A program made the translations under genes and the position numbers. A DNA stretch of 64,000 nucleotides from Eopsaltria australis (Eukaryota > Chordata > Aves > Passeriformes > Petroicidae). Shown here piece after piece: positions 1 to 14,500 of the stretch. The stretch spans positions 2,536,001 through 2,600,000 of the forward strand of contig JAVTVJ010000143.1 in assembly GCA_034509425.1 (NCBI GenBank), given 5' to 3'. The notes under the pieces are model-generated. The model had not been told where the DNA came from. It searched no databases and worked only from the letters and a program-made list of their open reading frames with translations. The stretch's first letter is position 1. Each line of letters opens with the position of its first letter.

Positions 1-432
1 AAAATAAATCATGTTGCAGGAAATCCCCTTGGCTTTTTTATCAACGCTAGTACTGAACACTGGGGAGCCACTCAGCAGCTTTCTGTTGCCTTGCTGGGAT
101 TTTCTACAGGTTGCAAGGGACTGATTTATAAAAGCCTCCATGCCTAACTTAAATAAGGCATACATCACCAGCAACTTGGGAGCAGGCAGACATATATACT
201 GTCTTAGATAAAAGCTTTTACCTTTAGATACCTCAACAGTTCCACTACTTTTATCAGCCTATATGCACAAAGTCAAGTAGTACTACTTTCCTCATCTCAT
301 TTCCGACAGTCTGAGGTATTGAGAGGCCATCTGAATTATTCAGGGCCGTGTGGGAAAACCCAAGGTCGTTAAAATATTGGATTGGTGTTCTTGCATCACC
401 AGCACTGCAAGTGTTCTCCTGAGGCTGTTTTG
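1..432. other. Noncoding DNA, nothing recognised
   Basis: I see no splice-bounded coding segment, repeat or RNA gene here. A 75-codon open frame on the minus strand overlaps its right end, but its first 19 or so residues derive from the adjoining CR1 fragment and the rest has no recognisable features. Confidence 0.5.
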
Positions 433-562
433 TCGTAGAATCATTAAGGTTTGAAAAGGCCTCTAAGATCAGTGAGTCCAACTGTTAACCTGCCACCACT
501 GTGTTCACTTTTAAACCAATATCCCCAAATGCCACATCCACGTGTTTTTTAAACACTTCTGT
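433..562 (-). mobile_element. CR1 LINE fragment, 3' end, minus strand
   Basis: On the minus strand this reads toward the CR1 3' end: TTGGACTCACTGATCTTAGA and then a CCTTAATGATTCTACGA ending, which corresponds to the familiar avian CR1 tail of TCCAACC..ATGATTCTATGA. CR1 is the dominant non-LTR retrotransposon of birds and is usually truncated at its 5' end, which fits a piece of only about 130 bp. Divergence is high, so it is an old, inactive copy. The boundary near 562 is approximate. Confidence 0.75.
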
Positions 563-843
563 TGAGAACACATTTTTGAATATTGTCTATTAAGTAACTC
601 TCACAAAGGGGCTCCCAGGTAGTAAAGCTCTACTGTAAGAGGACCTATTTAAAGTGCAGCACTTTAAATACAGGACTTCCACCCAGGTGATAAGTTTCCA
701 GTGACAGAGAGATGCTGTGCATTCTCCAATAGGAGATTTCTTCAGGGTTCCCATTGCTGCCCAAGAGCCTAACCCTGATCTACTAGCAGGAAGAAACAAC
801 ACAGATTTCAGTTGCTCCTCCAGTCCCACACACACTCACCCAG

Positions 844-912
844 TCTCTCTCTCTCTCACACAGATACATTTATTTACTTTCAATAACAACAGTAATAATA
901 GTAGTAGTAGTA
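844..912. repeat. Low-complexity (CT)n and (TAA/TAG)n tracts
   Basis: A short CT repeat at about 844-859 is followed, after 30 bp of AT-rich sequence, by AATAATAGTAGTAGTAGTAAC at about 892-912. The repeat-encoded leucine run creates a spurious open frame on the minus strand. Confidence 0.7.
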
Positions 913-3900
913 ACAACAAGAACATAGCTATAGTTTTCCAACAATCTTCACAAAGGACAGGGTTATGCAACCCTCCCCAGGTCATAGCAAAACACAATCT
1001 GAAACCAGTCAATACCTGATTTTCCCTGTCTGACATGAAACCCTATGATGCTGTCTTCTTTTTACATCTGCTAAATACTAGTGATACAGGGGGAAAAGGG
1101 AAAGAATGAGGAATAAGAGTTATATTTGTATCAGCTGACAAGGTCTCATTTCTGGAACCCTTTCAGGGTAAAATTTTGATTATAAGAATAAAGAACATAA
1201 CCAAGGCTACATAGTCCTCACCCACCTCTTACTCTTTCCCCTCCTTTTTCAATCTGCTGATTGCAGACTAAAGGAAATTACTGTTTTTCTTCATTAGAGC
1301 AGTACCTGGAGTACTTAGACAAGATCACACTACCACCACACAGGAAGGGCACAACATTCAGTACATCACTGGGAGAGGAGGCAAGAGAAATGCAAGATTC
1401 TGTGTTCCTGAGTAGCCCTCCTATCTTCCAGCTTATGCTGCCCCACTAAAACTCTTCTTTCTTGTACTACATAATTTTGTACTACCTTAAAGGCAGGGAT
1501 TTTTTTTCCAAGCTACCATACACACTTTTCCACTATTTTCTGACCTGAGATCAAACCTGTCCTCTTCTGCCACATTCTCCAGTACTTCTCATTTGTCCTT
1601 CTCACTCTCATCCCCATCCTTTCCTTATCTCCTATCTCTTCTGCTCAACCTTGATCCTGTGCTGCTCTGTGCACTCCAAATGATCTCAAAAAGCCTGCCA
1701 GTACTCTACCCTCTTAAGGCTGTGTAATACTCTTGTCTCAAGAATCTGATTTGCAAAACAGCTGAACTACCACCACTCCAGCAGACTTCCACAGGAGCTA
1801 CAGGGTGCTCAATGCTTCAGGAAAAAAACAGTTTCATTTGTTCAGCTACATAAGCAAAAGCAGAGCCCAGCTTAATAGCCACTGTGTGATTAATTTCTGT
1901 CTGCATGCTTGACTGGGAGTCAGAGCTCCCATTCAGATCCTACCTTTGTCTCCATCTTACTGATTCTGGGTAAGCACCTGAACTTTTCTTCCTCTGTTCC
2001 ATCTGTAGAGCCAAGGTGATTGCACCTCCGTCACAGAATTGCTGCAGATTTAACTCATCTGTGTTCACAGTGCTTTGAGTTCTTCAGATCAAGGGTGCTG
2101 GAAAGCACATGGTGCTATAGTTATGGGAGATGTGCTGTTCCATGATCACAAGCTGAGCAGCAATCAACCATCGAGGACAATGGTGCTTTCCTGACACTGC
2201 TGTCCTTTAACGTTTTCCCCTTTGAACACAGTCATGTTCACATTTAATTTCTATCCTCTGCTTTCCCTCTCTTGCTGTTTTAAGGAAGCCTCTAGGCACA
2301 GCCTTTTCTGATTACAGCAAAGAGAGACCTCACTTCACTATGACCTACTGTCCCAGACAGCCTTTGCCAGCAATCCAATCAGCCAAGGGAACACTGGAAA
2401 GCACTGCTTGTGCCACTGCTATCAGAGAAATAAGCAACAACCTCCAACAGCCACAGGGAAGAAGGCCACACAAATTAAATTACAATTTCCACCATATACA
2501 TTAAAAAGAAGAACATTCCTGAAAATCCTTATGCCTGAGCCTAATTTTCTGCCTGCAGGAATATTCTACAAGGCAATGAAACTACCCAGAAGTCTAAAAT
2601 TACAGTTATGTATAATTACCTGCATTCCAGCTCTGGTATTGCAGCGATTCCTACACGGCTGCTTCTTTCATATACACACACACAAACCAAGACACAAACC
2701 AAGCTTGCCCACTGGAGGAGGAGTCCACATGCATGTACCATATTTCTGGCCTGGAAAGTGACACTTAGTATTTTCTACCTCATTCTTGTACTCACTACAT
2801 CCAATCAAGTTGAACACGTTAGCTCAAATATAAGCACATGCAGTAAGAGACAATTCCCATACCTGGCAACTTGTGAGAATCCCTCTAGTTTCTGTGAGGT
2901 AAAGCCCAGGCATGCAGGTGACTGCAAAAGAAGTTTGTCTGTCCTTGCCTGTGAATAAAGGACAGCCTGCAGTGCCCAGTGCTAGCTGACCAACCCAGTA
3001 ACCTGGGTAACAACCACTGCTCTGTGTGTGTGCAGACCCTAAACACTTCAGGGTAAAGAGAACATAAAAGCAGGGGCTGAAACATTAAAAGTGGTGGATG
3101 GTAAGAAAACAGAAAAACAGCAAAACATAAAGAGGCACAGAGCAAAGACTGTCCTTGAGAAAGGGTAGTTGAAGGAAAAATAGCCAAAACACTCCCTCAC
3201 CTCAGTCACATGACATCTTTAATGTTTGTCAGCATTCTGGTTGCTGGATTTAAACAAAAAATATATTGTGGGCCTCCTCCTAGCTGCCTTCTTTTGGTAA
3301 AGTTTACCTGGGCTAGTTTCTGTGCCTTTCTCCTTTCCTGCTCTTTATAACAGCAGACAATGATGAGCTGAACCCTCTCTTTGATGCAGATAAGGCTTCA
3401 TTTCTGTCACCTAAGGTCACTTGCATCTGCTCAGTCCTGTATCTCAAGGGTTTCAATTAATCATTGCCAGCTCAGCCAGAGACTGGGATCATCCATTTGC
3501 AATGGCTGTGAGTCTGGTTCAGAATCTCAATGCAGGCAAATGCTTGCCAAGCTTTCCCCCTGGTGCACATGCATAAAGGACTGGAGAGATACCCACACCT
3601 GTGGTCACTGCCCATGCACCTCCAGCAAGGCCAATGTTTTGCTTCCCAATTTTCATTACAAGAAAATACCTCTCTGCTGTGTATTAAGCTGTGCTATACA
3701 GGAAGGAGGCTGGGTATTGGAGGGCTGATTATTTTGATTTGCAACCGCAAAATGCTTTGTTGTGCCATATGCTGAGAACACGCCATGGATCTGCATGCGT
3801 TGCATGATTTGCCTCAAATTTGCGCCCAGATAGACACTGGCTACAAGGTCCTATGCAGGCTAAGTCAGAAATACTGAGCTTCAAAGTGGAAATTCTACTG

Positions 3901-6900
3901 CCTAAAACACCCACATTTGAGCATGCAAATCCCTGCCTTGGACTTTTTTTTAGAATTGGCACAGATCCATTCCTCTCTTTGTGGTAAATTCTTAAGGACT
4001 CAATCAGTCAAGATGGAAAATGCTGCTCAAAGCCATCGGATTACAACCTATGTTCATTCTTAGCAGACTTTCCTGGAACCAGGTCGTTCTATTCAATTCC
4101 CAGTGCTCCAGATTTCAAAACATGTTCAGCTGTTGTCACGCACTGTCCAGACACACAAGGCAGCAGGAAACAATTTCACAGATTTCAACACTCACTGTTG
4201 AAAAATTAATATTAACTTAGTTGATTAGCATGGTGAGGAGGGACAGAGAAGCAAAAAGGGGGGAGGAAGAAAAAGCATGCAGAAAGTAACAGCATGACAA
4301 GTCTGACATTTCTTTCTGTGGTTGTCTTTTTTTCTGCTGCATGGGCCTCTAAGTATTTGTGTATATTGAAAATGTAATTGAGCACAAAGTAATGCTATCT
4401 AGGAAGAAATCTGGCGAGGCATGACATATTGGTTTTCTACTAAAGATTGTCATCCTACCACATTCACCCAAGGAGCAAGAAAATTGCCTCTAAGAAGCAA
4501 CTTAGTAAAAACCAAGGCAGTACCATCCACTCATCAACTGCCCCACTTCCATGGAGAGAAAATCCATGCTTGAGGAAGAGGCAGGACTGTAATTCAAATG
4601 AAAAAAAGAGATTAAAACCTAATGCTGACAGTGAATTATCTATCCCTCTGTGAGGTACAGGAATCCCATTGAAAAGCAAAGCCATAATCTGGCACATCTG
4701 CAGTGACTTTCTGAAAGCAGCAAGAGAAGAAAAGATATTTGAAGAATGTGTTGCCCTGCATCATCATGAAAGGCTAATGTTGAGAAAGTCACTTGATAAA
4801 AATTGGCTGGTGCTGCCTCAATTCTCAGCTGAGCAGCAGACCTGGAGTGCAACCCTGAATTTGCTGCTATGCAACACACCCCACTTCTCCTGATGACTTT
4901 TCTTCCTCCTCGGGAAGTCATCTTAACAAGGGAAAAAACTAAAGGACTATTAGAGAAGCTGTCAAAGAATCCTGACTACTCCACATCCCTGGTACTGCAG
5001 CACTACCATCACTTACACTGGTTACTCATTTAGGCTTCAGTTTAGGCTTTTAGTTCACTGTTTTTTGAAAATGATGATTTAAAACCACTCCACCTCTTTT
5101 CCCACCCCACAGCTATGTCTGCCCTCAGCCAGGCCCACAACTCCTAGGGGGTGCTGGCTCAGCTCTTCTCAAAGTAAGGTACAAATGGGATCAAGGAACT
5201 GAGGCAGCTTCAAAAAAACACAACCTTCCTACTGCCTGCGCCTATCCCCCTGCAAATGTATTTTCTCTAAAAAGGTGAGCCAAGCTGGAGCCCTGAGAAG
5301 GGTGGCAGCGTTTGCACTTGCACAGACCAAGGGATGGAGATGCTGCTGTGCCTTACAGGTGCGAGGCAGAGCAGCAGTAGCTAACACAGGTTCTGCTACC
5401 AAAAAAACTGCTTCACAGAACCACAGCCTTAATAAAGTAGTGGTTTACACTCATTTTCCAAAGGGTTTGATGACTAAACAAGTGGCAAGACCAGGTACAA
5501 AGACTACTTATCCTCCTTTGTCATGATGATTGATGGTAATGTTAAAGTTAATGGTACTTTATGCACCCATCAAAATATTATCCCCCCCCAGGGGGCTAAA
5601 ATGTGGCAAAGATAAATGAGGAAATGAAGTCTAGCACTGTATATTTGCTCCTCAAGTCTCCTGATTTATACTGCACAGGAGGGATGCCTTGCACTGAGCT
5701 GATGTGTGGCAGAGCCATACATCTGCTCAATTATTTCAAACAGTTCAAAGACAGCTGCCTGCTTCATCAAAAGCACCCGCGTGTGCACTAACAGTGTGAA
5801 AGGCCACAGATACATAAAACAAAAATGCGTGAAAAATATCTGTTAATGGTACCACACCAGTTTTAGTAACAGGTTATTTTGTGCACACAGGAGTCTGGGG
5901 AAAGCAAGATTATTAGGATTTAAAATTACTGGTGGTGTTTTTCACTAATAATTAGCAATTAGAAACTTCAGAGTTTTTATAGAAATCTAAAGGAGCCACT
6001 TATGAAAAACGTCAAAAATCTTTCCCCTATAGTATTAGCATCAATTGAGATTTAAAGAGGAGAAAGAGATAAGAGTATATGCAGAGTTCTCCACTGCTTG
6101 GAAAGCACTGATTAGCAGGCTCTTCCCAACACTAACCTTGTTCACCTTCCCATCCCAGCAGATCTCAGGAGCTACACAGGCAGTCAGCCTACTGCCATTA
6201 ATTATCTCCAAGACAACTCTCACTACAAAGGCATGCAACACCTATTCTTACCTTGCTATCCTATCTCCCACACCCAGGAGCTAAGTTAGTCTAACTGGTG
6301 TCAGCTGCAAAACCAGCTACTAAACCACACATGTAAGTGTACAACAACCACAGCCAAAGCTCCTGGGAAAACTCAGATCCTTATAATCAGGAGTTTCTGC
6401 ACCTTATGCAAGTGTAGGTTAACTTTTTTTGAATGATAGTAACTATGAAAAAGAACAACATGAAAAGGAGAATGGAAGATCTATAAGAGGTGCCTAAAGA
6501 CAATGAAAATTGCAGTCTCTGTGAACTATTCAAATGCATCCTGCTCTCATCACTCAGCATCCAGGAGGGCCCATTTATCTTGCATTAGGTTTTTATGGCA
6601 TGCTTTTGCCTTGGGCAGGACTTTTGAGCTGTGACTATCTGAGTGGGGAATATTTAAATTTAAAGAAGATAGAGACTCTAAATGTGTCGATTAAGTGCTT
6701 TACAAACATTATTGCAAAAGATAAGGCAATTCAGAAGCTGCCTCTTTTAAATTAGTACAGAAAGTAGAAGCCAGGCAAGTCCACGCCACTGTGTTAAAGC
6801 TTTGGTATAGCAAGTAGGGGAGCATCCTTCCATACAACACAGTGTGTGGAAGTGTAAAATATGAACCCCAGCTTGCCTACCCACAAGTTGACCCGTTCTC

Positions 6901-9900
6901 CTTACTGGAGTTGTCCAGGGACATATCAAACATGTCAAGAGTAATATCTGCTCTAGTGTGTGGAAGATTGGATGTCACAAAATATAATGTATTAATAAAA
7001 ACTGTGTTGATTTTGAATGCCAAGGAGACTTTCCAGGAATTTCAGCCATTTGCTATGGTCCAAAGCTGAGAATATCAGCTCTTTTGGAAGAGCTCAGAGT
7101 TAGCCTTTGAAATCTCCAAGCTCACATCCGTATTTTCCATGTGCAGTACACAAAGGGCACTTTTTTGAAAGGGATGGAACCGATCCACAATTAGCAGCTA
7201 TCTCATTAACAGTGGCAATAACTGAAATCACTCTTCAGGAAGTGCTCCATGAAAGAGGATAGACAGTCAGCTCAAGTCTGGACACAGAAAGAGCAGGTAC
7301 ATGTCCTCACTATTTTAGTTATCAAGAGCCACATGTTAAATCTATCATACGAGTCCTAAACTTTCAAACTGGTTGCAAATCAGGAATTAAAAACAGGACT
7401 TGCTCGCTCTCCTTCGCTTCAGTTGTACTGATGATGATAAAACTGCATCAGCAGTAGAAATGGTCCCTGTGAAATGTCCCATTTCATGCCAGAGGGGCAA
7501 GGCATATTTTTCTTCTCTAATCCCAGGAGACAGCAGGCCAGTAAATCATACTGGATATAAAGACAAAGAACACCAGAAGGCACCACAGGAAATACAGGAG
7601 TACAGGAATACATGGGAAAGGTGCAGATATGCTGGTCTCATGAATGTGACACAGCTCTGGCTTTGCAGCAGACTGTGCTGAGAGCTTGTCACAAATGAAA
7701 GGTACTGACTGGCCCCGTGGCCCAATCTGCTCTCCCAGTACCAGCCCCTGCCTTTAGCTTGCTGTTTAGTAAAGGTGTTTCAGTGTTACCCATCCCCAGT
7801 GAGAGATAAGGTGAGGTGATACATCAGTCCTGCTGCTGAACCACACCAGCAGAGCATCTGGAAGACTGTGAAGTATCAACATGTGTTAACCTGCTTAATG
7901 CCTCTGCTAAAGACACTTGTTGAATAAGTATCTGTCATGGTCAGCTCTCAAAAAACTGCAGACTCAGCTCAGAGGGAATTTGCTGTCACTATTACTTGAA
8001 AACAACTATTGAAGACAACCCAAAAATATGTCAAGACATCAACTGAAATGTCCCTTATTCTTTGAGATAATGCTATTTTAACAAAAGTATCCCCTTTTCC
8101 TTTAAATGAAGGTGATCGTTCTCTTTCCTCTTCTCTCTCTCTCAAACAGAACACCAGATCACTACCAACTGCTACTACAGCAGGTATCAGTGAAGCTTAA
8201 ATGCTTTATCTCTTTCCAGTATACAGGAAATAAGGTCTAGATTTTGTCTAACACTTGAGAGTGTCTCCCAGCATATAGTTTTATTGTGATCTCCACTTAC
8301 CATACCTAACAGACTTCCCTACTTTCTCTTCCACCTCAGTTTATGGGGACATAAACAAAGATGAGCCAAAAAAATACCGTGGCATGCTTCCCATCTGACA
8401 TCAAAGCAGTTTAATTTTCTTATGGCAAGTTGGGGAAAAAATTTCCACCCCCTTTGCCTTTTGGTCCATGTTTAAACATCACTGTCTCAGTGATGACATT
8501 CTGTGCCACAGGAATGACAAAACTAGCGTGAACACAGTGGCTTACATCAATGGCCAACAACTAACAAAAACAGGATCACCCAAGAGAGAAACAGGTGATC
8601 CATCTTCTACTGAAATATGCTTATATTTATTTATTGTCAAGGTATTTTGTCATAAAACCACCATTCAAACACACACACTTTTAAAACCCACCTTTATGTT
8701 TAAAATGCTGCCCATTGTCCACGAGTTTCCTCCCAGGGAAGACTCATCTACGAGGCAGATATGTACAGATTACACCATCACCACTCACTGCCAGGGGCTG
8801 TATGTATAATGTCACATTTTATTTATTCATATTGATTAAAGAAACTAAATATATAAATCACAGCTCCCATTCTGTTTTTTGTGATGGACTATAAATTCCT
8901 CTGTCATCAATTTATTTTTTTTTGTCATCATCAACCTTGCTCTGACTTACATTTCCCAGCTAGAACACAGCAGTAACAAATCTATCCCACACAGGGAGTT
9001 CTGTTTAGACAAGAAGCAACTTGCCATAACCATAAACCTCATACACCCTTAAACTTAAAAGGACTAGAAGACTTCAGCAATCAAGGGAGAACCACCACTG
9101 ATTAAAGGCATGTCCTAAGGAGGCAAATAAGAAGACATCCGTACAGTTTCACTAAAAACAGTAAAGCATCATATTTTTGAAACAGTGTTCATTAGAACTG
9201 AATACATTCAATAACCTGGTACATAGCATGTAGAATGAATTTAGAGTGGGGTGGGTGGTGTTATGTAGTTTCAAACAAAAGCAAAGGACTCACTAGACCT
9301 AGGCAAAGCTGGCTTGCAATAAGGAGATGCAAAATGGAAAACCATATTTGAGCGAGATGGGGGAATGAACAGATGAATCAACAGAGACCAAGGCAGCTTT
9401 GGGAAGCAATTTGTGGTGTGAAGTCACAGGATGGGGAAAAGGAACAGCTGAAGCTCACAATAAGCAGAAAAGTGTGAAAGCTTGTAAGGAGATACTCATT
9501 CACAGAGTCAGTGAAATGGTGAGTGAACAGTAGTCACAAAAGTTGAGGAGATTCTTTACTTTCACAACCTTGATAACATAACTTCTTTGCAGATCTCTAA
9601 AGCAAAACAACTAGCAATTCCTCTACTGTCCAGTCTTTATGCTAAAACATCAACATACACTTTGGTGCTACTTCTACTTTCCCTCTTTCTTCTCTTCCTT
9701 CCTCCTTGAGCACCCTGGAAAAAGAACAAATGGCTCAAAAGCTGGGAATGGTATTTAACCAAAAAGTCATTAAACATTGGCACAGAGAACAATGCTCCCT
9801 GAAACATGGAGCTGTAATTATTTTCCCACTTTGAATAAGTCACAGAAGATAAAGATGAAAGGCCTACTACAGTTTCAGGAAATTTATTACTACTTACTTA

Positions 9901-11134
9901 GTGCACAGTTTCAGGCATTGAAAATGGCTGGAGTCAGGAAGTTTTAAAGTCTGTGCTCTCAAAAGCAGAGCCACTTAAAACTGCCTTCTGCACATTTAGG
10001 ACTAAAATAAAAGTGCACTCCATGGGCTATTGATTTATTCCAGCCAACCGCAACTTTAGAGAACACATCTCATTATAAAATGTTCGTGGATGTTCTCCTA
10101 GTTCGTGGTTCATTTACAGATTATTATAGCACTGTTATTTCATACATCGGTGATTTGTAATAAACAAAAGCATTGCCCTGCAGGGGCTTCACTTTAACTG
10201 ACATTTCTTCCAGGCACATTCCGTTTGAAGATGGTGAGAAAGTGCAGGAGCTCCCTCAAGGACAATAGTCTTACAAGGGCAGCCCATCAATTTACTGAAA
10301 GCCCACACATCAACTTGTCCATGTGAGGCCAAATGACAAGTTCTTGTCTCAGTACACGGACTTGTAAGGCTAGTGTGCCTCATAATTTACCTATCTCTTT
10401 GGAAGGTAAAATTCACAGAGTGATTTCAAGAGCACAAATGGCTGAAAGTGAAACATCCCTTTTGACAGATGTCACATCACCAGCTCACATCTGACCTGAG
10501 CTCCTGAACTGAATAGGATTATGGTTCACCAGTTCTTGAGATCTTTCAAAATAAATTTAAGCAGCACAGGAGATCAGGGAGCTGTAATGTTTTTTAGCTG
10601 GTAGGGATCACCACTGAAAGCTATTGCAGTGGTGCAGTGTACAATTCCTGTTCCAGCATGTTGGGATGCCAGGAGCGGGGCTGGCACGTGTCACCTGTCC
10701 TTGGCACAGCAGGGAGGTCAGGCCCAGGGAGAGGCCTTAGTGTCCTAAACCATGGTGGGAATGGACCTCGTGTCCTCAAGGGAAGAGGCACTCCAGCTGG
10801 CATGCTTTGTGATCTGGGGTAAGACACCTCTCCATAAAATTAGAGCAAAAGACTTGATCACCTTTGTAAAGTGTTTTTAGACACCAGGCATTACTATCAA
10901 TAGGAAGGATTCGTTCTACAACTGACATATGCACTGTCCTGTAAAAGCACTTCACACCACTAACATGAACAAAAACACCTGAGCAAAAATTTTTAAATCA
11001 CAGTAGGGTTTTTAAATTTTATCTTGTTTAATTTCCAGTGAAATACCCATTCTCTGTTCAATTTTATTTGTGGTCTAAGTATTATTTCTAGGATAGAACA
11101 GATTTGAAAATTAAGTGGCTCCTACTCGTACCAC
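913..11134. other. Noncoding (intronic or intergenic) DNA
   Basis: About 10 kb without a convincing gene. Many 60-117 codon open frames occur on both strands, as expected by chance in roughly 40% GC DNA, but none shows a recognisable domain. One stretch at 7527-7620 has a strong acceptor and is described as a finding. Small C and G runs lie at 5582-5595. No RNA gene or transposon was recognised, although old repeats too diverged to see by eye may be present. Confidence 0.5.
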
Positions 11135-11520
11135 TGCAGCTGGGAGCTGGGGTTGTTCCACCTGAAGAAAAGGAGGCTCAAGGGTGACCTTATCACTCCA
11201 CAACTGCCTGAGATTGTAGCACGGTGGGGGTCAGCCTCTTCTCCCAGGCAACTGAAAACATGGCAGGAGGACACAGCCTCAAGCTGTGCCAGGGATGTTC
11301 AGGCTGGACATCAGGAAGAATTTCTTTGCAGAAAGGACAGCCAAGCATTGGAATGGACTTCCTAGGGAAGTGGTGGAGTCACCATTCCTAGAGGTGTTCA
11401 GCAAACTAACTGGATGTAGCACTTAGTGCCATGGTTTAGTTGACAAGGTGGTGATTGGTCAAATGCTGGACTCTTATACTGAAGGTCTTTCCCAACCCTA
11501 ATGATGGTATGATTCTAAGA
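11135..11520 (+). mobile_element. CR1 LINE fragment, 3' region, plus strand
   Basis: This is a diagnostic avian CR1 3' region in sense orientation. It contains GGCTCAAGGGTGACCTTATC, then GGTGGGGGTCAGCCTCTTCT, AGGAAGAATTTCTTTGCAGA, GGGAAGTGGTGGAGTCACCA and the tail CCCAACCCTAATGATGGTAT followed by GATTCTAAGA. The segment corresponds to the end of ORF2 plus the short 3' UTR. Small deletions and substitutions break the reading frame, so it is a dead, 5'-truncated copy. It ends in the degraded 8-bp tail repeat near 11520. The left boundary is approximate. Confidence 0.92.
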
Positions 11521-14500
11521 ATATAATCCACACAGAAAGTAAGTCCAAAAATACTGTAAATTCCAAATGACTGCTTGGAAACCACAGTTCAAACATTGTA
11601 CAGGACACCCTCACAGGTCTCTGCAGATCCCTGTATTGGACCCACAGGAAAAACTCACGTATTTTATGGAACAACAAGCAGCAGCTTGCAATACAACTCT
11701 CAGACAACAAAGTCCTTGAACTCTTAATTTTATTTCATGATCCAACATCCATAGTCAGATTGAGCAGAGAGAATTTAGAACAAAGAGTACAAAACTGTTG
11801 CAAACAAAATAACGAGAACTAGCTCCAAATTATGAAGCGGTAATGTCCTTATTCTTCAAGCTTATTTGAGAGCTTTCCTAAATAATTCACTTGGCCACCA
11901 GTTTGAAAGGCAGAATTGGTTTTTTCAACCATTCCCCTGCCTCAAATTTAGTATAATCTCTAGCAACAGACAGATGTATTGTATATATTAACTAACAACT
12001 TATTTTTGAAGAGCAGGAACAAATTGAAAATTTCACTCCCACTCTACTATGGCTGAATTCAAATAGTTTAAACACAGCTTCCAGTGATGCCACATCATGT
12101 GCTAAGTGTTACATAGAGCAGCCGGAAGAGGAGTTGTAGAGAGGAGGAGGAGAAGGAGGAGATGCCACTTGGCTAGAAAATGAGCCAGCAATCAGATGCC
12201 AGCCAGAAAAACAAATTGACTTCTCCTGAAGAGGTTTGGGGGGTTTTTTATTAGAAGATTAAAAAAGCAGATTGTCTGGCTGAAAAATGAACAGGTGGTG
12301 ACTCTACTTAAATTCTGTTTTGAAGCACAGCCCAGGTTCAAGAATGAATAGAAAGGATTGGTGAACTGTAAAAACACAGCATCATCATTGTCATCAGTTA
12401 TACCCATCAGAATAACAGCTCACTGTGAGTGTACAGTCATCTTCTAACCACAGCAAGGCAGAGTAATACAAGGAAGTCTGCTGCAGCTGACAGATTTCTA
12501 TAAAGAAAATCAGGGGCCAATGACAGGTTATGGCCTGATGCTAAATTTCACCAAGTTGGTGAAATAATTCAAACAGGCCACAAAAGCATCTCTTCCCAAA
12601 ACTCTCTGCATGGAGTGAAGGCCTGTGCTTTCCTTCAAACAATGCTATGGATCTACAGTCAGATTAGCAGTGGGGTAATTTGTACATCAGAGTGACCATC
12701 CAAAAGTCCAAGAGTGAGATTTATGTTTCCTGCCCAAACCCTCCATTTAGAAACAAAGATTCCATGAATACTGGGCTGGCTAGAGACCTTTGTTTTAGAA
12801 CATCATCTGGATAAGTTGTGAAATAAGATGCCCAATGTTTTAGCCAATGCCCACGTTATTCACATGAGACAGATAACTCAGGTTGGCCAGGCTACTGATG
12901 ACAGACCAACAGGCACTGAGCCTTTCTAACCACCAAGGGTCACTGTTGATTCACTCAGATGAGGAAACATTGGGGAAAAGTACTTTTGATTAAAATAACA
13001 AGAAACTGGCTGGGTCTGAGAAGGCCCTCTAGTCTCTGAAACCCCAGTCATGGCTTGTTGATGCTCTTCTAAGATACATCCCATGGCGACAGCAGTCCTG
13101 ACTGCAGTGCACAGCTGCTAAAGAGAGGATGCAGGTTGGCTGCAGCTGCCCTTCCATTAAAATTCTTATTCAGTTATTCACATCTCACTCCAAAAGAAAA
13201 TGTGCTAGCAGGATCCTTAATTTACGCAAGCCCACGGACCAACAGCAACTTGGATAACTGACCTGTCATCCCCAAGGCATGTATTAGCCACCAGCAAATC
13301 TCAACTTGAAATCTTTGAACTTTTATCTTTGCATAGGCAAAGGCAGGGTCATAGGACATTCCTGCCTGTTGCCACAGATAAGAGCAATTCTCTATCTTCT
13401 TCTGTGAGAACAGCCTTTTTGTAGATTCCTGACCTTCTTACTTCTTTTAGAACAGTTTTCTAAGTTCTCCATCTGCTGGGCTAATATCAATTGATTTCAC
13501 TACTCAGCCTTACATTATCTTCCTTTCTGTTCAAAGAATTGCTTTCATGTCATCATCTTCTTTTGAAAAAGAAGAAGATGGTTTTAAGCACCAGTTTACT
13601 CTGTTTCAGGCTCTCTGTCTTCAAATGGCACAGGGAGAGAAAGAACTTCTGTGTTAAGAAGACAATGTGCTAACACACCCCTGAGTGCCTTAGGACCTCA
13701 AAAAGCAGCAGCACATCTTACATACATGAAGCATTTCAGCTTTCTTTTTTTTTCAAGAAGGGACAGCATGCAGTCAGGAATCACCAAAATATGGCTAATT
13801 ACACACTCCTGAATATTCCAGGTACTATACTGCAGCTTTCCTATGGAAAGTCCAGCGGCAGAAGCTTGAGGCTGAGGAACTGGGTGGAAAACTCTGCAAC
13901 ACCAGCTCCAGGCTGGGCCATATCTGGGGCTCAACACTGCAAAGGTGGGAGATGCACATGGGAGTACTCTGAGCTCTCCCTGCCACTGCTATGGCAGAGA
14001 AAGCAGCACATGAACCTGGGAAAGGAGCCCAACACCACCCACGGAGAGTGCCAAACAGGTGAATGAAGACACAAGCAGTTTTAAAAGCTTGTACAGGGCA
14101 GTGAGGATTGGGGGAAAAGCAAACTAAGACTTAGGAAAAAAGGAGAGAGTGGGAAATTGCAACTGGTCAGGTAATGGGGAATTAAGAATATATCTGTATT
14201 TGATGGGGACAGGAGAGAAACTGTAGTTGAAGGTACAAAGAAGTTGCTAACTGATCAAGGGCACAGGGACTGAAGCAGAGCTAAAGGGAAAGTGGCCTGA
14301 CACCAGCCATAGGGCCACAGTGCAAAAAGACAAGCTTGCAACAAAAAATCTAGAAAAAGAGGCAGAAGAGGTGCATGCATAAATCCTTCACTCCTGTGAA
14401 TATCCACCTCCTGACCAGAGTGAATACTTCCTGAGTCTCGTTGATTCTCTGCTGTCAATAAGCTCACGTCAACCTGCTGGCAAGGCATCTCAAAAAGAGC

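Noticed and set aside
13554..13580. CATCTTCTT / AAGAAGATG inverted repeat
   Set aside because: Nine-base arms made of simple CTT/AAG sequence are expected by chance and give no supported function.
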